From the NCBI RefSeq assembly GCF_026344005.1, contig NZ_JAPKNH010000002.1, positions 310,001-374,000 on the forward strand: a stretch of DNA of 64,000 nt, written 5' to 3'. The stretch comes from Kaistia terrae (GTDB lineage Bacteria > Pseudomonadota > Alphaproteobacteria > Rhizobiales > Kaistiaceae). Shown here piece by piece: positions 25,727-34,470 of this stretch; the first letter of the stretch is position 1, and every line of letters begins with the position of its first letter. The notes below the pieces were generated by a model that worked only from the letters and a program-made list of their open reading frames with translations, was not told the origin of the DNA and did no database searches. Both the position numbers and the translations under genes were made by a program.

Positions 25727-26734
25727 ATGGTCTATGAAGCTGCTGCCAATCGCTACGACGCGATGAAATACAACCGCGTCGGTCGCACCGGCCTGAAGCT
25801 GCCGGCGATCTCGCTCGGCCTCTGGCACAATTTCGGCTATGACGGCAAGGTCGAGACGATGCGCGCCATGTGCCATCGCGCCTTCGATCTCGGCATCACC
25901 CATTTCGATCTCGCCAACAATTATGGCCCGCCTCCCGGTGCTGCCGAAGAATTTTTCGGCACGATGACGACCGGTGATTTCAAGCCCTATCGCGACGAGA
26001 TGATCATCTCGTCCAAGGCTGGCTACCTGATGTGGCCGGGCCCCTACGGCGAATGGGGCAGCCGCAAATATCTGTTCGCCAGCCTGGAGCAGAGCCTGAA
26101 GCGGATGAAGCTCGACTATGTCGATATCTTCTATTCGCACCGCTTCGATCCCGAGACGCCGCTGGAAGAAACGATTGGCGCGCTCGATTCGATCGTGCGC
26201 CAGGGCAAGGCGCTCTATGTCGGCATTTCCAGCTACTCCTCGGCCCAGACGGCCGAGGCAGCAGCGATTGCCCGGCGCCTCGGCACGCCGATCATCATCC
26301 ATCAGCCGCGCTATTCCATGCTCGATCGCTGGACCGAAAAGGACAAGCTGCTCGACACGCTGGAAACCGAGGGCATGGGCTGCATCATGTTCTCGCCGCT
26401 CGAACAGGGCGTGCTGTCGGACCGCTATTTGAACGGCATCCCGGCTGACAGCCGCGTCCGTCATTCGCAGGCGCTGCGCGAGAGCGCGCTTTCGGCGCAG
26501 AACCTGGAGCGCGTGAAGGGGCTGAACGAGATCGCCAAGAAGCGCGGCCAGACATTGGCGCAGATGGCGCTTTCCTGGGTGATGCGCGACGGCCGCATGA
26601 CCTCGGCGCTGATCGGCGCCAGCAAGGTTTCTCAAATCGAGGACGCGGTGGCGAGCCTCGCCAAGCCGACCTTCACCGCCGATGAACTGGCGGCGATCGA
26701 CACGCTCGCCATCGATGGCATGCTGAAGGGCTGA
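25727..26734 (+). CDS. Aldo/keto reductase, L-glyceraldehyde-3-phosphate reductase (YghZ) type
   Basis: A 335-residue TIM-barrel reductase. The ATG at 25727 has GAGGT upstream. Catalytic residues are seen in ITHFDLANNYGPPPG (Asp, Tyr), SSKAGYLMWPG (Lys) and FYSHRFDPETP (His). Ring-loop features match YghZ/Gpr and potassium-channel beta-subunit-like reductases using NADPH. Physiological substrate is unknown; detoxification of aldehydes or sugar metabolism fits. It is divergent from the SDR at 24775 and convergent with a GntR gene. Confidence 0.88.
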   Translation: MVYEAAANRYDAMKYNRVGRTGLKLPAISLGLWHNFGYDGKVETMRAMCHRAFDLGITHFDLANNYGPPPGAAEEFFGTMTTGDFKPYRDEMIISSKAGYLMWPGPYGEWGSRKYLFASLEQSLKRMKLDYVDIFYSHRFDPETPLEETIGALDSIVRQGKALYVGISSYSSAQTAEAAAIARRLGTPIIIHQPRYSMLDRWTEKDKLLDTLETEGMGCIMFSPLEQGVLSDRYLNGIPADSRVRHSQALRESALSAQNLERVKGLNEIAKKRGQTLAQMALSWVMRDGRMTSALIGASKVSQIEDAVASLAKPTFTADELAAIDTLAIDGMLKG

Positions 26735-26811
26735 TCAATCCCTTGAACGTAGCCCCCGCCGGATCTTTTGCGTGGCGGCGAGGGCGCGCGCATTCGAGGG
26801 TTGCTGAACGT

Positions 26812-26832
26812 CTTGTATAAATAAATTACAAG
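26812..26832. other. AT-rich dyad CTTGTA-N9-TACAAG
   Basis: A perfect 6+6 inverted repeat with an AT-rich centre in very GC-rich surroundings, just past the end of the aldo/keto reductase gene and touching the end of the GntR gene. It could be a terminator-type stem or a regulator site; its place between convergent genes favours the former. Confidence 0.35.
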
Positions 26833-26836
26833 TCGA

Positions 26837-27553
26837 TCAGCGATCCCGACGAGCGTCGGTCAACCTGCGGCGAGCTTCGACCAGGTGGAACTTCGTATAG
26901 AGCGCGGCCTGGTCGGCCTGCTGGCGGGCGATCGCATCGAAGATGTTGCGGTGTTCCTGGACGATGGTGCGCCGTCGCTCTTCCGAACCGAGCCGGGTCA
27001 TGTTGAGCGCGCTGCGCATCCAGTCCTCGATCCGGCCCTTCAGGCTTTCGAGCACGGCCGGAAAGACCTCGTTGCCGGTCGCGTTGGCGATGGCGAGGTG
27101 GAAGGCGAAATCCTCTTCCAGCCCGGCTTCGCCGGCGAGAAGCGCCTGCTCGAAGGCCGTGAGCCGGGCCTCGATCTCGGCCAGTTCGACGATCGACCGG
27201 CGCTCGGCTGCGAGCCGGGCGCATTCCGTCTCGATGGCGATCCGCACCTCGGTGACGCGCAGCACGCTGGCGACCTGCTCCGGCGGCGTCGATGCCAGCA
27301 GCCCGCCGGGCGGCTTGTGGGAGACGAAGGTGCCGGCGCCCTGGCGGGCGATGACCAGCCCATCGGCCTGCAGGCGCTGCAGCGCCTCGCGCACCACCGG
27401 CCTCGACACCTCGAAGGCCTTGCAGATATCGTTTTCCGACGGTAGCCGGTCGCCGGCGGCGAAGGTGCCGGAGACGATCTGTTCCAGGATCTGGCCGTAG
27501 AGAATATCGGCGAGCTTTTCGCGTCTCGCCGGCTTCAGTTGCAGATCGACCAT
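26837..27553 (-). CDS. GntR-family transcriptional regulator (FadR/FCD subfamily)
   Basis: A 238-residue regulator. The ATG at 27553 begins MVDLQLKPARREKLADILYG; GAGAGG lies upstream. The winged helix includes LPSENDICKAFEVSRPVVRE (residues ~40-59) and the FCD domain includes EDFAFHLAIANATGNEVF with the metal-binding His. It may act on the neighbouring aldo/keto reductase and SDR genes, but no operator is evident. Confidence 0.88.
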   Translation of the reverse strand: MVDLQLKPARREKLADILYGQILEQIVSGTFAAGDRLPSENDICKAFEVSRPVVREALQRLQADGLVIARQGAGTFVSHKPPGGLLASTPPEQVASVLRVTEVRIAIETECARLAAERRSIVELAEIEARLTAFEQALLAGEAGLEEDFAFHLAIANATGNEVFPAVLESLKGRIEDWMRSALNMTRLGSEERRRTIVQEHRNIFDAIARQQADQAALYTKFHLVEARRRLTDARRDR

Positions 27554-27689
27554 CCGCCTCTCGCTTTCCTGTCGCGCCGACTCATGTCGCCGAGGGTAAA
27601 CCCGGCGCGACATTTTTCCGAATAGCCCGATATTCCGTTCGGGGATCGCTCGCATCCATGCCTATGCGGATAAACCCGCTAGCCTTTCC

Positions 27690-28289
27690 ATGTGGTTATC
27701 GGGTTTGATGGCGATGGGTTTGATGGGTGTTGAGGTTCGTGTGCGCGTCTGGGTTCGGTTTGTTGTCGTCGTGGCCGTTCTTGGGGCGAGCCTGTTTGGC
27801 TATCACAAGGTCATGGCGCGCATCGGCTCCGGTACGCCGCCTGAAATGGCCGCGCCGGAACAGCAGGCCGACCGGATCTTCGTCGACAAATCGGATCGGC
27901 GGCTTGAATTGCGCAAGGGCGACGCCGTGATCGCTTCCTACCGGATCTCGCTTGGCGGAGCGGGCGACGCCGGCCACAAGCAGCGCGAGGGCGACCAGAA
28001 GACGCCGGAAGGCATCTATTCAATCGACTGGCGCAATCCGAAGTCGATGGCGCATATCAGCCTGCACATCTCCTATCCCAATGCCGCGGACGCAGCATCG
28101 GCCAGTGCCGAGGGGCAGGCTCCCGGCGGCAACATCATGATCCATGGCCTGCCGAACGGCTGGGGCTGGCTTGGCCCGCTGCATCATCTCCGGGATTGGA
28201 CGGATGGCTGCATCGCGGTGACCAATGATGAGATGCGCGAGATCTGGTCGAAGGTCCCGAACGGCACGCCGATCGAAATCCGGAGCTGA
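27690..28289 (+). CDS. L,D-transpeptidase family protein (YkuD domain)
   Basis: A 199-residue envelope protein. A single hydrophobic segment (residues ~22-40) anchors or exports it; the YkuD domain covers residues ~60-198. The active-site motif is complete: His152 in MIHGLP and Cys174 in DWTDGCIAV. L,D-transpeptidases cross-link peptidoglycan or attach proteins to it. The start is uncertain: several in-frame ATGs and a GTG after TGAGG (near 27742) are possible, all before the hydrophobic segment or at its edge. It stands alone on the plus strand. Confidence 0.85.
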   Translation: MWLSGLMAMGLMGVEVRVRVWVRFVVVVAVLGASLFGYHKVMARIGSGTPPEMAAPEQQADRIFVDKSDRRLELRKGDAVIASYRISLGGAGDAGHKQREGDQKTPEGIYSIDWRNPKSMAHISLHISYPNAADAASASAEGQAPGGNIMIHGLPNGWGWLGPLHHLRDWTDGCIAVTNDEMREIWSKVPNGTPIEIRS

Positions 28290-28612
28290 TCGTCTAGCTC
28301 GCCCGGATCCCCGCACCGTCGAGCGTCAGCCGGTGCACGGCATTCGGATTTTCTCCGCGACGGCGCGTCAGCGAGCGGATCCTTCCGCATTGGCGGCCGA
28401 AATCGGCATGCCGTGCTTTTACCCGACAAGTTTGGTCGTGTTTCAATATCACCATCGATCGTAGCCATGCTGGACCTGGATGTCCGGATGAGCTGATCCG
28501 GTCTCCGTCTGATTGTCCAAAAATCAGTTGAATTACCGTCAGTTCAAAGAACGTCCAAGTGAAACTAGCAGACCTGCGTGAGCGATCTTCCTGAAGAAGC
28601 GGTGATAGTCTC
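28290..28612. other. Intergenic region upstream of the iron/B12-type ABC operon
   Basis: A 323-base gap with no convincing gene. It must hold the promoter for the four-gene operon starting at 28613. I looked for a cobalamin riboswitch core and for clear Irr, Fur or RirA boxes and found none that I would defend. Confidence 0.45.
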
Positions 28613-29671
28613 ATGTCTGTTCGTTCTCGCCTTCGCCTTGTCGTCGCGGTTACGGCGATGCTCTCCGCGCTGCCTGCCTATTCATTGACGCTGACCGACG
28701 AGGTCGGCCGAACCATCGAACTCGACAAGCCGATCGAGCGCGCGGTGGTGATCGGCTCCTACGATCTCGACATCATCGCAGCTATTGGCGGCGGCGACCG
28801 GATTGTCGGCGTTGCAGGCCATGATTTCGAACAGTATCGCAAGGCCGGAGCCAAATGGGTTCCCGAGCAGACCGTCGGCGAGATGGGCCAGATCAACTAT
28901 GAAGCGGTCATCGCCGCCGATCCCGACGCCCTGATCCTCTATGCCAATGGCGGCTGGGAAGAGGCGGCCAAGCAGCTTGCGCCATTCGACATCCCCGTCA
29001 TCGTGGCGAGCGGCTGGAAGAACGACCGTTTCGACGAGAACGTGACGCTGCTCGGCGAAGCCTTCGGACTGCAGGACGGCGCGAAGCGCGTTCATGATTT
29101 CCGCCAGCGCATCTATGCCGAGATCGACAAGCGCATTGCCGGCAAGGCGCCCCGCACCGTCTATTATGAAAACGAGATCGCCTATCAGACGCCGACCAAG
29201 GGTTCGGGCTTCTACGAAGCGATCGTACGGGGCGGCGGCAAGTCGATCTTCGAGGATGTCGTGTTCGGCAAGGATGGCCGCACCCAGGGTACGGTCTGGA
29301 AGACCCCGATCGACGCCGGCGAAGTGCTGACGCGCGATCCCGACGTGATCATCCGCGAATTCGGCAATAGCTACAACGGCTCGACGGCCGAGGTCTTCGC
29401 GGCCGAGAAAGCGGAGCTGCTGGCGCGGCCCGGCTGGTCCGATCTGAAGGCGGCGCAGGACAACAACATCTATATCGTCAACGCCTACCAGCTCGGCCAG
29501 CAGGCCAAGACGCTGACCTCGCTCTATGTCGCGTCCTGGCTCTACCCGGAAGCGTTCGCCGATCTCAATCCCGATGATCTCACCCGCGAATGGGTGGAGA
29601 AGTATCTCGGCCTCAAGCATCTTGGCGGCGACGGCGTCTACTTCACCCGGGTCGGCAAAGGCCAGAGCTAG
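28613..29671 (+). CDS. Iron-siderophore/cobalamin-type ABC substrate-binding protein
   Basis: A 352-residue periplasmic binding protein of the FecB/BtuF class. A signal peptide covers residues ~1-24 (ending PAYSL). The type-3 fold is marked by LTDEVGRTIELDKPIERAVV, INYEAVIAADPDALILY and NNIYIVNAYQLGQQA. Ligands of the class are ferric siderophores, haem or B12. It is the first gene of a four-gene operon; the last bases of its stop codon are shared with the GTG of the permease gene. Confidence 0.9.
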   Translation: MSVRSRLRLVVAVTAMLSALPAYSLTLTDEVGRTIELDKPIERAVVIGSYDLDIIAAIGGGDRIVGVAGHDFEQYRKAGAKWVPEQTVGEMGQINYEAVIAADPDALILYANGGWEEAAKQLAPFDIPVIVASGWKNDRFDENVTLLGEAFGLQDGAKRVHDFRQRIYAEIDKRIAGKAPRTVYYENEIAYQTPTKGSGFYEAIVRGGGKSIFEDVVFGKDGRTQGTVWKTPIDAGEVLTRDPDVIIREFGNSYNGSTAEVFAAEKAELLARPGWSDLKAAQDNNIYIVNAYQLGQQAKTLTSLYVASWLYPEAFADLNPDDLTREWVEKYLGLKHLGGDGVYFTRVGKGQS

Positions 29672-30750
29672 TGGCCCTGGCTGAACTGACGGCGGCTGAT
29701 CTGGCGGTGGCGCGCAATGCGCGCCGCCAGCAATGGACGACCGTGCTGATCGCCCTATCGGTGGCAGCCCTGGCGCTGCTGACGGTCTATTCCACACTGA
29801 AGGGAACAACCAGCTACAGCCTCGCCGATCTGGGGACGGCGCTGCACCAGGCGGCGTTTGGTGGCGAGTTGGCCAGAGATGACCAGCGCGTCGCCAATGT
29901 GCTGTTGCATCTGCGTTTGCCGCGCGTCCTGCTCGCCATTTTCTCCGGCGCGTTGCTGTCGCTGGCGGGCGCCGCGATGCAGGGCCTGCTGCGCAATCCA
30001 CTCGTCAGTCCCTATACGCTCGGCCTGTCGCCCGCGGCGGGGTTTGGCGCGGCGCTGGCGATCCTGCTGTCACAGAGCGCCGGCACGGCGGCCGGCCCCT
30101 ATATTTCGCTCTCCGCCATCTTCTTCTCGCTGCTCTGCTCGCTGGTCGTGCTGGGGCTTGCCTCGACCAAGTCGATGAACATCACGGTGCTGATCCTGCT
30201 CGGCACGGCGTTGACGTCGATCTTCACCGCGCTGACGGCGGGCCTGCAATACATCGCCAATGACGAGGCAATCGCCGCGATTGCGCGCTGGACCTTCGGC
30301 TCCGTCAACGAGGCGCGCTGGTCGCATGTCGTCGTCCTGCTGGTGACGCTGGTGGTGATCGCGCCGTATTTCATGCTGCGAGCGGGGGCGGTCAACAGCC
30401 TCGCCTTTGCCGGCGACGACACCGCCAAGAGCCTCGGCGTCAATGTCGGCGTGCTGCGCGTTTCGCTCATCTTCCTGGCCGTCACCGGATCCAGTCTGGT
30501 CGTCAGCTTCATCGGCGTGGTCGGGTTCGTCGGCCTTGTCGGGCCGCATATTGCGCGGCTGATCGTCGGCTCCGACCACCGCTACCTGTTTCCCTTTTCC
30601 ATGGTGACCGGCGGCTTCCTGCTGCTGCTCGCCGATACGCTGGGCCGGCTCGTCTTGCCGCCGCGCGTCATTCCGGTCGGCATCGTCGTCGCCTTGGTCG
30701 GCGCGCCGCTGTTCATTTACCTGATCTTGCGAAAGAGGAATGCGCTGTGA
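29671..30750 (+). CDS. FecCD-family ABC permease
   Basis: A 359-residue permease with about ten hydrophobic helices. The start is GTG at 29671, overlapping the stop of the binding-protein gene by one base (TAGTG). FecCD marks are ALLSLAGAAMQGLLRNPLV (residues ~92-110) and FVGLVGPHIARLIVG near residue 292. It forms the channel for the imported iron complex or corrinoid. The ATPase gene overlaps its stop codon. Confidence 0.92.
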   Translation: MALAELTAADLAVARNARRQQWTTVLIALSVAALALLTVYSTLKGTTSYSLADLGTALHQAAFGGELARDDQRVANVLLHLRLPRVLLAIFSGALLSLAGAAMQGLLRNPLVSPYTLGLSPAAGFGAALAILLSQSAGTAAGPYISLSAIFFSLLCSLVVLGLASTKSMNITVLILLGTALTSIFTALTAGLQYIANDEAIAAIARWTFGSVNEARWSHVVVLLVTLVVIAPYFMLRAGAVNSLAFAGDDTAKSLGVNVGVLRVSLIFLAVTGSSLVVSFIGVVGFVGLVGPHIARLIVGSDHRYLFPFSMVTGGFLLLLADTLGRLVLPPRVIPVGIVVALVGAPLFIYLILRKRNAL

Positions 30751-31595
30751 GCCTGGAAATCCGGAACATCGACCTTCACTATCGCAAGCGACAGGTTCTG
30801 CATCAGATCTCGTTCCATCTCGAACCCGGTGAGTTCTGCGCGCTGCTCGGGCCGAACGGATCCGGCAAGTCGACCCTGACCAAGGCCCTGCTTGGGCTGG
30901 CGCCGGTCTCCGGCGGCTCGGTGCTGTTCGAAGGCGTCGATCTGCTGTCCCTGTCGCGGGTGGAGCGGGCCAAGCGCATCGCCTATGTGCCGCAATCCTC
31001 GCCCGTGCCGTTCGACCTGCGCGTCTACGACGCCGTCCTGCTTGGCCGCAGCCCCTATGCCGGCGTGCGCTATGCACCTGCCGATCATCAGGCGACGCTG
31101 CGCAGCCTCGAAAAGCTCGGATTGCTCGAACTCTCCGACCGCTATGTGAACGAACTATCAGGTGGCCAGCTGCAGCGCGTGCAGATCGCGCGCGCCTTCG
31201 CCCAGGGGACGCGCATCCTGCTGCTCGACGAGCCGACCAGCGCGCTGGATCTGCGCTATCAGGTCGAGACCATGCGGCTGGTGCGCGAGTTTACCCGCGA
31301 AGGCGGTATCGCGCTGATGGCGGTGCACGATCTCAACCATGCGGCGCGCTACTGCAACCGAAGCGTCATGATCTCGGACGGCCATCTCGTCGCCGATGGC
31401 GCGCCGGGGGAAGTCTTCACCAGCCAGACGCTCAGCCGCGTGTTCGATTTCCCGATCGATGTCAGTCATGGCGATGGCCTGGTCACCGTACGCCCGGCGG
31501 AGTCCGACCACGAAATCCACGTTCCTTCCGAATGGCCCGCCCATCGCGCCGCACCGCGGGGGCAGCCCAATCGCTTTGTCGAGGCGCGCGCATGA
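30747..31595 (+). CDS. FecE/FhuC-type ABC ATP-binding protein
   Basis: A 282-residue ATPase. The GTG start at 30747 overlaps the permease stop (GTGA). Walker A is LLGPNGSGKSTLTKAL, signature NELSGGQLQRVQIARAF, Walker B LLLDEPTSALD, H-loop MAVHDLNHAARYC. A ~35-residue proline-rich extension follows the core (SEWPAHRAAPRGQPNRF). Its stop overlaps the start of a flavin monooxygenase gene by four bases. Confidence 0.93.
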   Translation: MSLEIRNIDLHYRKRQVLHQISFHLEPGEFCALLGPNGSGKSTLTKALLGLAPVSGGSVLFEGVDLLSLSRVERAKRIAYVPQSSPVPFDLRVYDAVLLGRSPYAGVRYAPADHQATLRSLEKLGLLELSDRYVNELSGGQLQRVQIARAFAQGTRILLLDEPTSALDLRYQVETMRLVREFTREGGIALMAVHDLNHAARYCNRSVMISDGHLVADGAPGEVFTSQTLSRVFDFPIDVSHGDGLVTVRPAESDHEIHVPSEWPAHRAAPRGQPNRFVEARA

Positions 31596-32857
31596 CCCGG
31601 CCCGCCAACCCGCTCGAATTCAACGCCTGGATCAACTCGTCCGGCTCGGCTGATGACAGCTGGCCGCGTCCGAGCAAGCCGCTCGCCCGCATTTTCGAGC
31701 TCGATTCCTATCTGCATGTGGCGCGTGTCGCCCATCGCGGCGTCTTCAGCAACATCTTCCTCTCTGACCGCCCGCAGTTGGTCATCGATGAAAACACCCG
31801 GCCCGAGCAGACGTTCGATCCCTATGTCCTGCTCGCCGCTGTCCTCGGCCAGATTCCCGATATTGGCGGCATCGTCACCGCCAGCACGACCTACAGCGAC
31901 CCCTATACGCTGGCGCGCCAGATGCAGAGCCTCAACCTTCTGACCAAGGGCCGTATCGGCTGGAACATCGTCACCAGCTGGCATCCAGCCATCGCGGGAA
32001 ATTTCAGCGACGCCGGCCTGCCGGATCGCAAGGCGCGCTATGAGCGGGCGGAAGAGTTCGTCGATGTTGTGCTGAAGCTCTGGGAAAGCTGGCAGTTCCC
32101 CTGGGGGCAGGAGAATGGCGGCTATGGTTCCGTCGCGCCGATCCATCACAAGGGCAAGCATTTCAGCGTCACCGGGCCGCTGAACCTTCCGGCGGCGCCC
32201 TGGGGGCGGCCGGTTCTGGTGCAGGCGGGCGGCTCCGCCAGCGGCATGGACCTGGCCGCGCGCCACGCGGATTACATCTATGCGCCGCTCGGATCGCTCG
32301 AAGGCAGCATCCGGTTTCGCGACGAGTTGCGGCGTGCCGCCGAGGCGAAGGGTCGGCCCTCGACCTCGCTGCCAAAAGTCCTGCCGGCGATCTCGCCGGT
32401 GATCCTGTCGAGCGAAGCGGAAGTCGCAGCCTATCTGCGCGATCTGCGGGAGCGCGACCCGGTCACGGAGGCGGATCTTGCCGGGGCCGCCTCGCTGCTC
32501 GGCGCGAAGGCAGGCATCGACCCGGACAGGCGGCTTGTCGCCGAGGATTTCTTGGCTTCACCCAACAGCGTCATCCCGCTTGGTGTCATCCGTTCCAAGC
32601 GCAGCAAGGCGCTGGATGGCGGTCATTCGCTGCGCCAGTACGCGGCGGCGGAGAAGGAGCCCGAGGTGATCGGCACGCCACGCCAGATCGCCGATTTCAT
32701 CGTCGATTGGTGGCAGCGTGGCGCCGTCGACGGCTTCACGATCTCCGGCAGCTATCTGCCGGACGACCTCGAACTTTTCGTCGATACGGTGGTTCCGGTT
32801 CTGCAGGCGCGCGGTGTCTATCCGCGATCCTATTCGGAAAAGGCGCTGGCGGCGTAG
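31592..32857 (+). CDS. LLM-class flavin-dependent monooxygenase (NtaA/SnaA/DszA type)
   Basis: A 421-residue FMN/F420-fold monooxygenase. The ATG at 31592 overlaps the ATPase stop (ATGA), so translation is coupled to the transporter. Family marks: WPRPSKPLARIFELDSYLHV near the start, LTKGRIGWNIVTSWHP (about residue 125), and the final long helix region with GFTISGSYLPDDLELF. Relatives use reduced FMN to attack nitrilotriacetate, EDTA, dibenzothiophene sulfone or pristinamycin. Coupling to an iron-complex importer suggests it breaks down the imported chelate or a sulfur/nitrogen compound; that is inference. Confidence 0.88.
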   Translation: MTRPANPLEFNAWINSSGSADDSWPRPSKPLARIFELDSYLHVARVAHRGVFSNIFLSDRPQLVIDENTRPEQTFDPYVLLAAVLGQIPDIGGIVTASTTYSDPYTLARQMQSLNLLTKGRIGWNIVTSWHPAIAGNFSDAGLPDRKARYERAEEFVDVVLKLWESWQFPWGQENGGYGSVAPIHHKGKHFSVTGPLNLPAAPWGRPVLVQAGGSASGMDLAARHADYIYAPLGSLEGSIRFRDELRRAAEAKGRPSTSLPKVLPAISPVILSSEAEVAAYLRDLRERDPVTEADLAGAASLLGAKAGIDPDRRLVAEDFLASPNSVIPLGVIRSKRSKALDGGHSLRQYAAAEKEPEVIGTPRQIADFIVDWWQRGAVDGFTISGSYLPDDLELFVDTVVPVLQARGVYPRSYSEKALAA

Positions 32858-32880
32858 CGCCAGTTCCGTGCCGGTGGTCT

Positions 32881-32903
32881 TCACCTCTCCCTCAGGGAGA
32901 TGT
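32881..32903. repeat. Partial RIME-like end hairpin
   Basis: TCACCTCTCCCTCAGGGAGA repeats the outer hairpin of the full elements with one changed arm base (GATGTG instead of GAGGTG). It lies 23 bases after the monooxygenase stop and before a convergent gene. Confidence 0.65.
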
Positions 32904-32940
32904 GCAGGACGTGAGGCGCGTGTATCTGGCTCCAGAGCCG

Positions 32941-33531
32941 TCAGGCCGACCAGCGCAGCCAGAACTCGCCGTAGAACACCAGCCAGAACGTTGCCAGCAA
33001 CATCAGCCGGTGCAGGCGAGACAAGCGCCGGCCGAGCAAGGTGCTGACGGCGGCGACTACGCTGGTGGCGATGGCGAACCGGGCGAGACGGACGGGGATG
33101 GTGACACCAAAGAAGAGGAGGGCGGTCAGGCCCTCCTTGCCGGCGGCCACGGCGTAGATCTTGTAGGGAATGCCGGTGACCGAGCCGCGCAGCATGGCGA
33201 GCGGCCAGTTGGCCTCAGTCATTCCGGCCATGCCCCCGGCGATCATCGCATTCGAGACGAACGGTACGCTGGACAGAAGCCGGATGCCGGCTTCCGGATC
33301 GGACTGGCCGAGCCGCCACATCCAGATCCCGCCGCAGGCAGCCCCGACGGCTGCCGCCAGCGACGCGAGCAGCGCTGCGCGCAGGCCCAGCGCCACGGCG
33401 ATGAAGGTGAGCAGCACATCGACGACGATGAAGAAGATCGTCGCTTCGGCAAAGCTCCAGATGAAGGCCGCCGCGATGGCGGCTAGCAGCATCCCGGCGC
33501 CGGGCAAAGCAGGCGCCGGAGCCGTGATCAC
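32941..33531 (-). CDS. Small multi-helix membrane protein (SNARE-associated/YqaA-like)
   Basis: A 196-residue inner-membrane protein with about five hydrophobic helices. The GTG start at 33531 overlaps the TerC stop codon (GTGA), so the two are translated together. GMTEANWPLAMLRGSVTGIPYKIYAVAAG recalls the loop of DedA/YqaA-type proteins (first 20 residues: GMTEANWPLAMLRGSVTGIP is the conserved part), but assignment is tentative. Role is unknown. Confidence 0.65.
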   Translation of the reverse strand: MITAPAPALPGAGMLLAAIAAAFIWSFAEATIFFIVVDVLLTFIAVALGLRAALLASLAAAVGAACGGIWMWRLGQSDPEAGIRLLSSVPFVSNAMIAGGMAGMTEANWPLAMLRGSVTGIPYKIYAVAAGKEGLTALLFFGVTIPVRLARFAIATSVVAAVSTLLGRRLSRLHRLMLLATFWLVFYGEFWLRWSA

Positions 33532-34166
33532 ATCAGGCCCGCCGCGTGGGCGAACTCGGCCACTTCCTGTCCGCCATCCCAGATCATCTTGAATGCGACC
33601 CACGCAATGACGGCGAGGCCGACATAGGCGATCCAGGGCCAGCGCTTCAAAAGCCTGGCGACGAAATTGGCGGCAACGCCCATCAGCGCGACCGAAAGCA
33701 CGAGACCGACGACAAGCACCCAGGTGTGGTCGCGGGCCGTGCCTGCGACGGCCAGCACGTTGTCGAGCGACATCGAGACATCGGCGATGATGATCTGGAT
33801 GATGGCCTGCTTGAAGGTCTTGCCGCCGGCCGTTCCTTCCGCGTTGGCCATCTCGGCTTCGCGTTCCGCGGCTTCAGCCTCATGGTCGGTGCGGATCTCG
33901 CGCCAGAGTTTCCAGCATACCCAAAGCAGCAGAATTCCGCCGGCCAGCATCAGGCCGATGATGCCGAGCAGCTTGGTCGCGAACAGGGCGAAGATGATGC
34001 GCAGTATCGCGGCGGCGGCGATGCCGACAATGATCGCCTTGTTGCGAACGTCCTTGGGAAGGCCGGCGGCGGCCATTCCGACGACGATTGCGTTATCACC
34101 CGCCAGCACCAGATCGATAAGCACGACGGTGGCAAGCGCGACAAGCTCGGCAGCAACAAAATCCAT
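33528..34166 (-). CDS. TerC-family membrane protein
   Basis: A 212-residue TerC/Alx-type protein with about seven hydrophobic helices. The ATG at 34166 begins MDFVAAELVALATVVLIDLV. Conserved acidic membrane residues are in IDLVLAGDNAIVVGMAA (residues ~17-33) and IIADVSMSLDNVLAVAGTA (~128-146), both probable metal sites. A charged loop (EAEAAEREAEMANAEG) splits the two halves. The family exports manganese and protects against metal or alkali stress. It is co-transcribed with the small membrane protein downstream. Confidence 0.9.
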   Translation of the reverse strand: MDFVAAELVALATVVLIDLVLAGDNAIVVGMAAAGLPKDVRNKAIIVGIAAAAILRIIFALFATKLLGIIGLMLAGGILLLWVCWKLWREIRTDHEAEAAEREAEMANAEGTAGGKTFKQAIIQIIIADVSMSLDNVLAVAGTARDHTWVLVVGLVLSVALMGVAANFVARLLKRWPWIAYVGLAVIAWVAFKMIWDGGQEVAEFAHAAGLM

Positions 34167-34436
34167 CAGGGATGAAGCCTCAAGCGGGGCATGGGGAGTT
34201 TCTGCACATCTGGGGCACGGCGGTTGGAATGTCCAGCAAAAGCCGGGAAGCCGGCTCGCATAGTTACCACTCCAATGCGGTTGCGCCCGTCGGGTTGCCG
34301 ATATTTTGTTCCGCAACGGGAGTGGGAACAGGGTTGTTCGCACCGACCGCGCGACGGCTTGGGAAAGTCGATGGGGTCAACCGAGAAAGTCGCGACATTC
34401 CCATTGACGCCTCCGCGAAACGAACCTAGCGTTTTG

Positions 34437-34448
34437 TTAAACGTTTAA
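34437..34448. promoter_or_regulatory. LacI-type operator TTAAACGTTTAA (site 1)
   Basis: A perfect 12-base palindrome 22 bases ahead of the RraA-like start. An identical copy lies ahead of the neighbouring LacI-family regulator at 36280. The central CG dyad is typical of LacI-family operators, so it is the probable site of that regulator. Confidence 0.7.
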
Positions 34449-34470
34449 TACTCTAGCCTGGAGAGACCCA

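Noticed and set aside
28290-28612. Possible cobalamin riboswitch ahead of the BtuF/FecB-like operon
   Set aside because: I found no B12-box core or convincing set of conserved stems; the ligand class alone is not enough.
28682-30001. 439-residue minus-strand open frame opposite the FecB-type gene
   Set aside because: Antisense to a coupled four-gene transporter operon with clear motifs; no domain in the minus-strand product.
34172-34448. Two ~85-residue plus-strand frames upstream of the RraA-like gene
   Set aside because: They overlap the TerC start region and the operator, have no ribosome site and no protein-like pattern.
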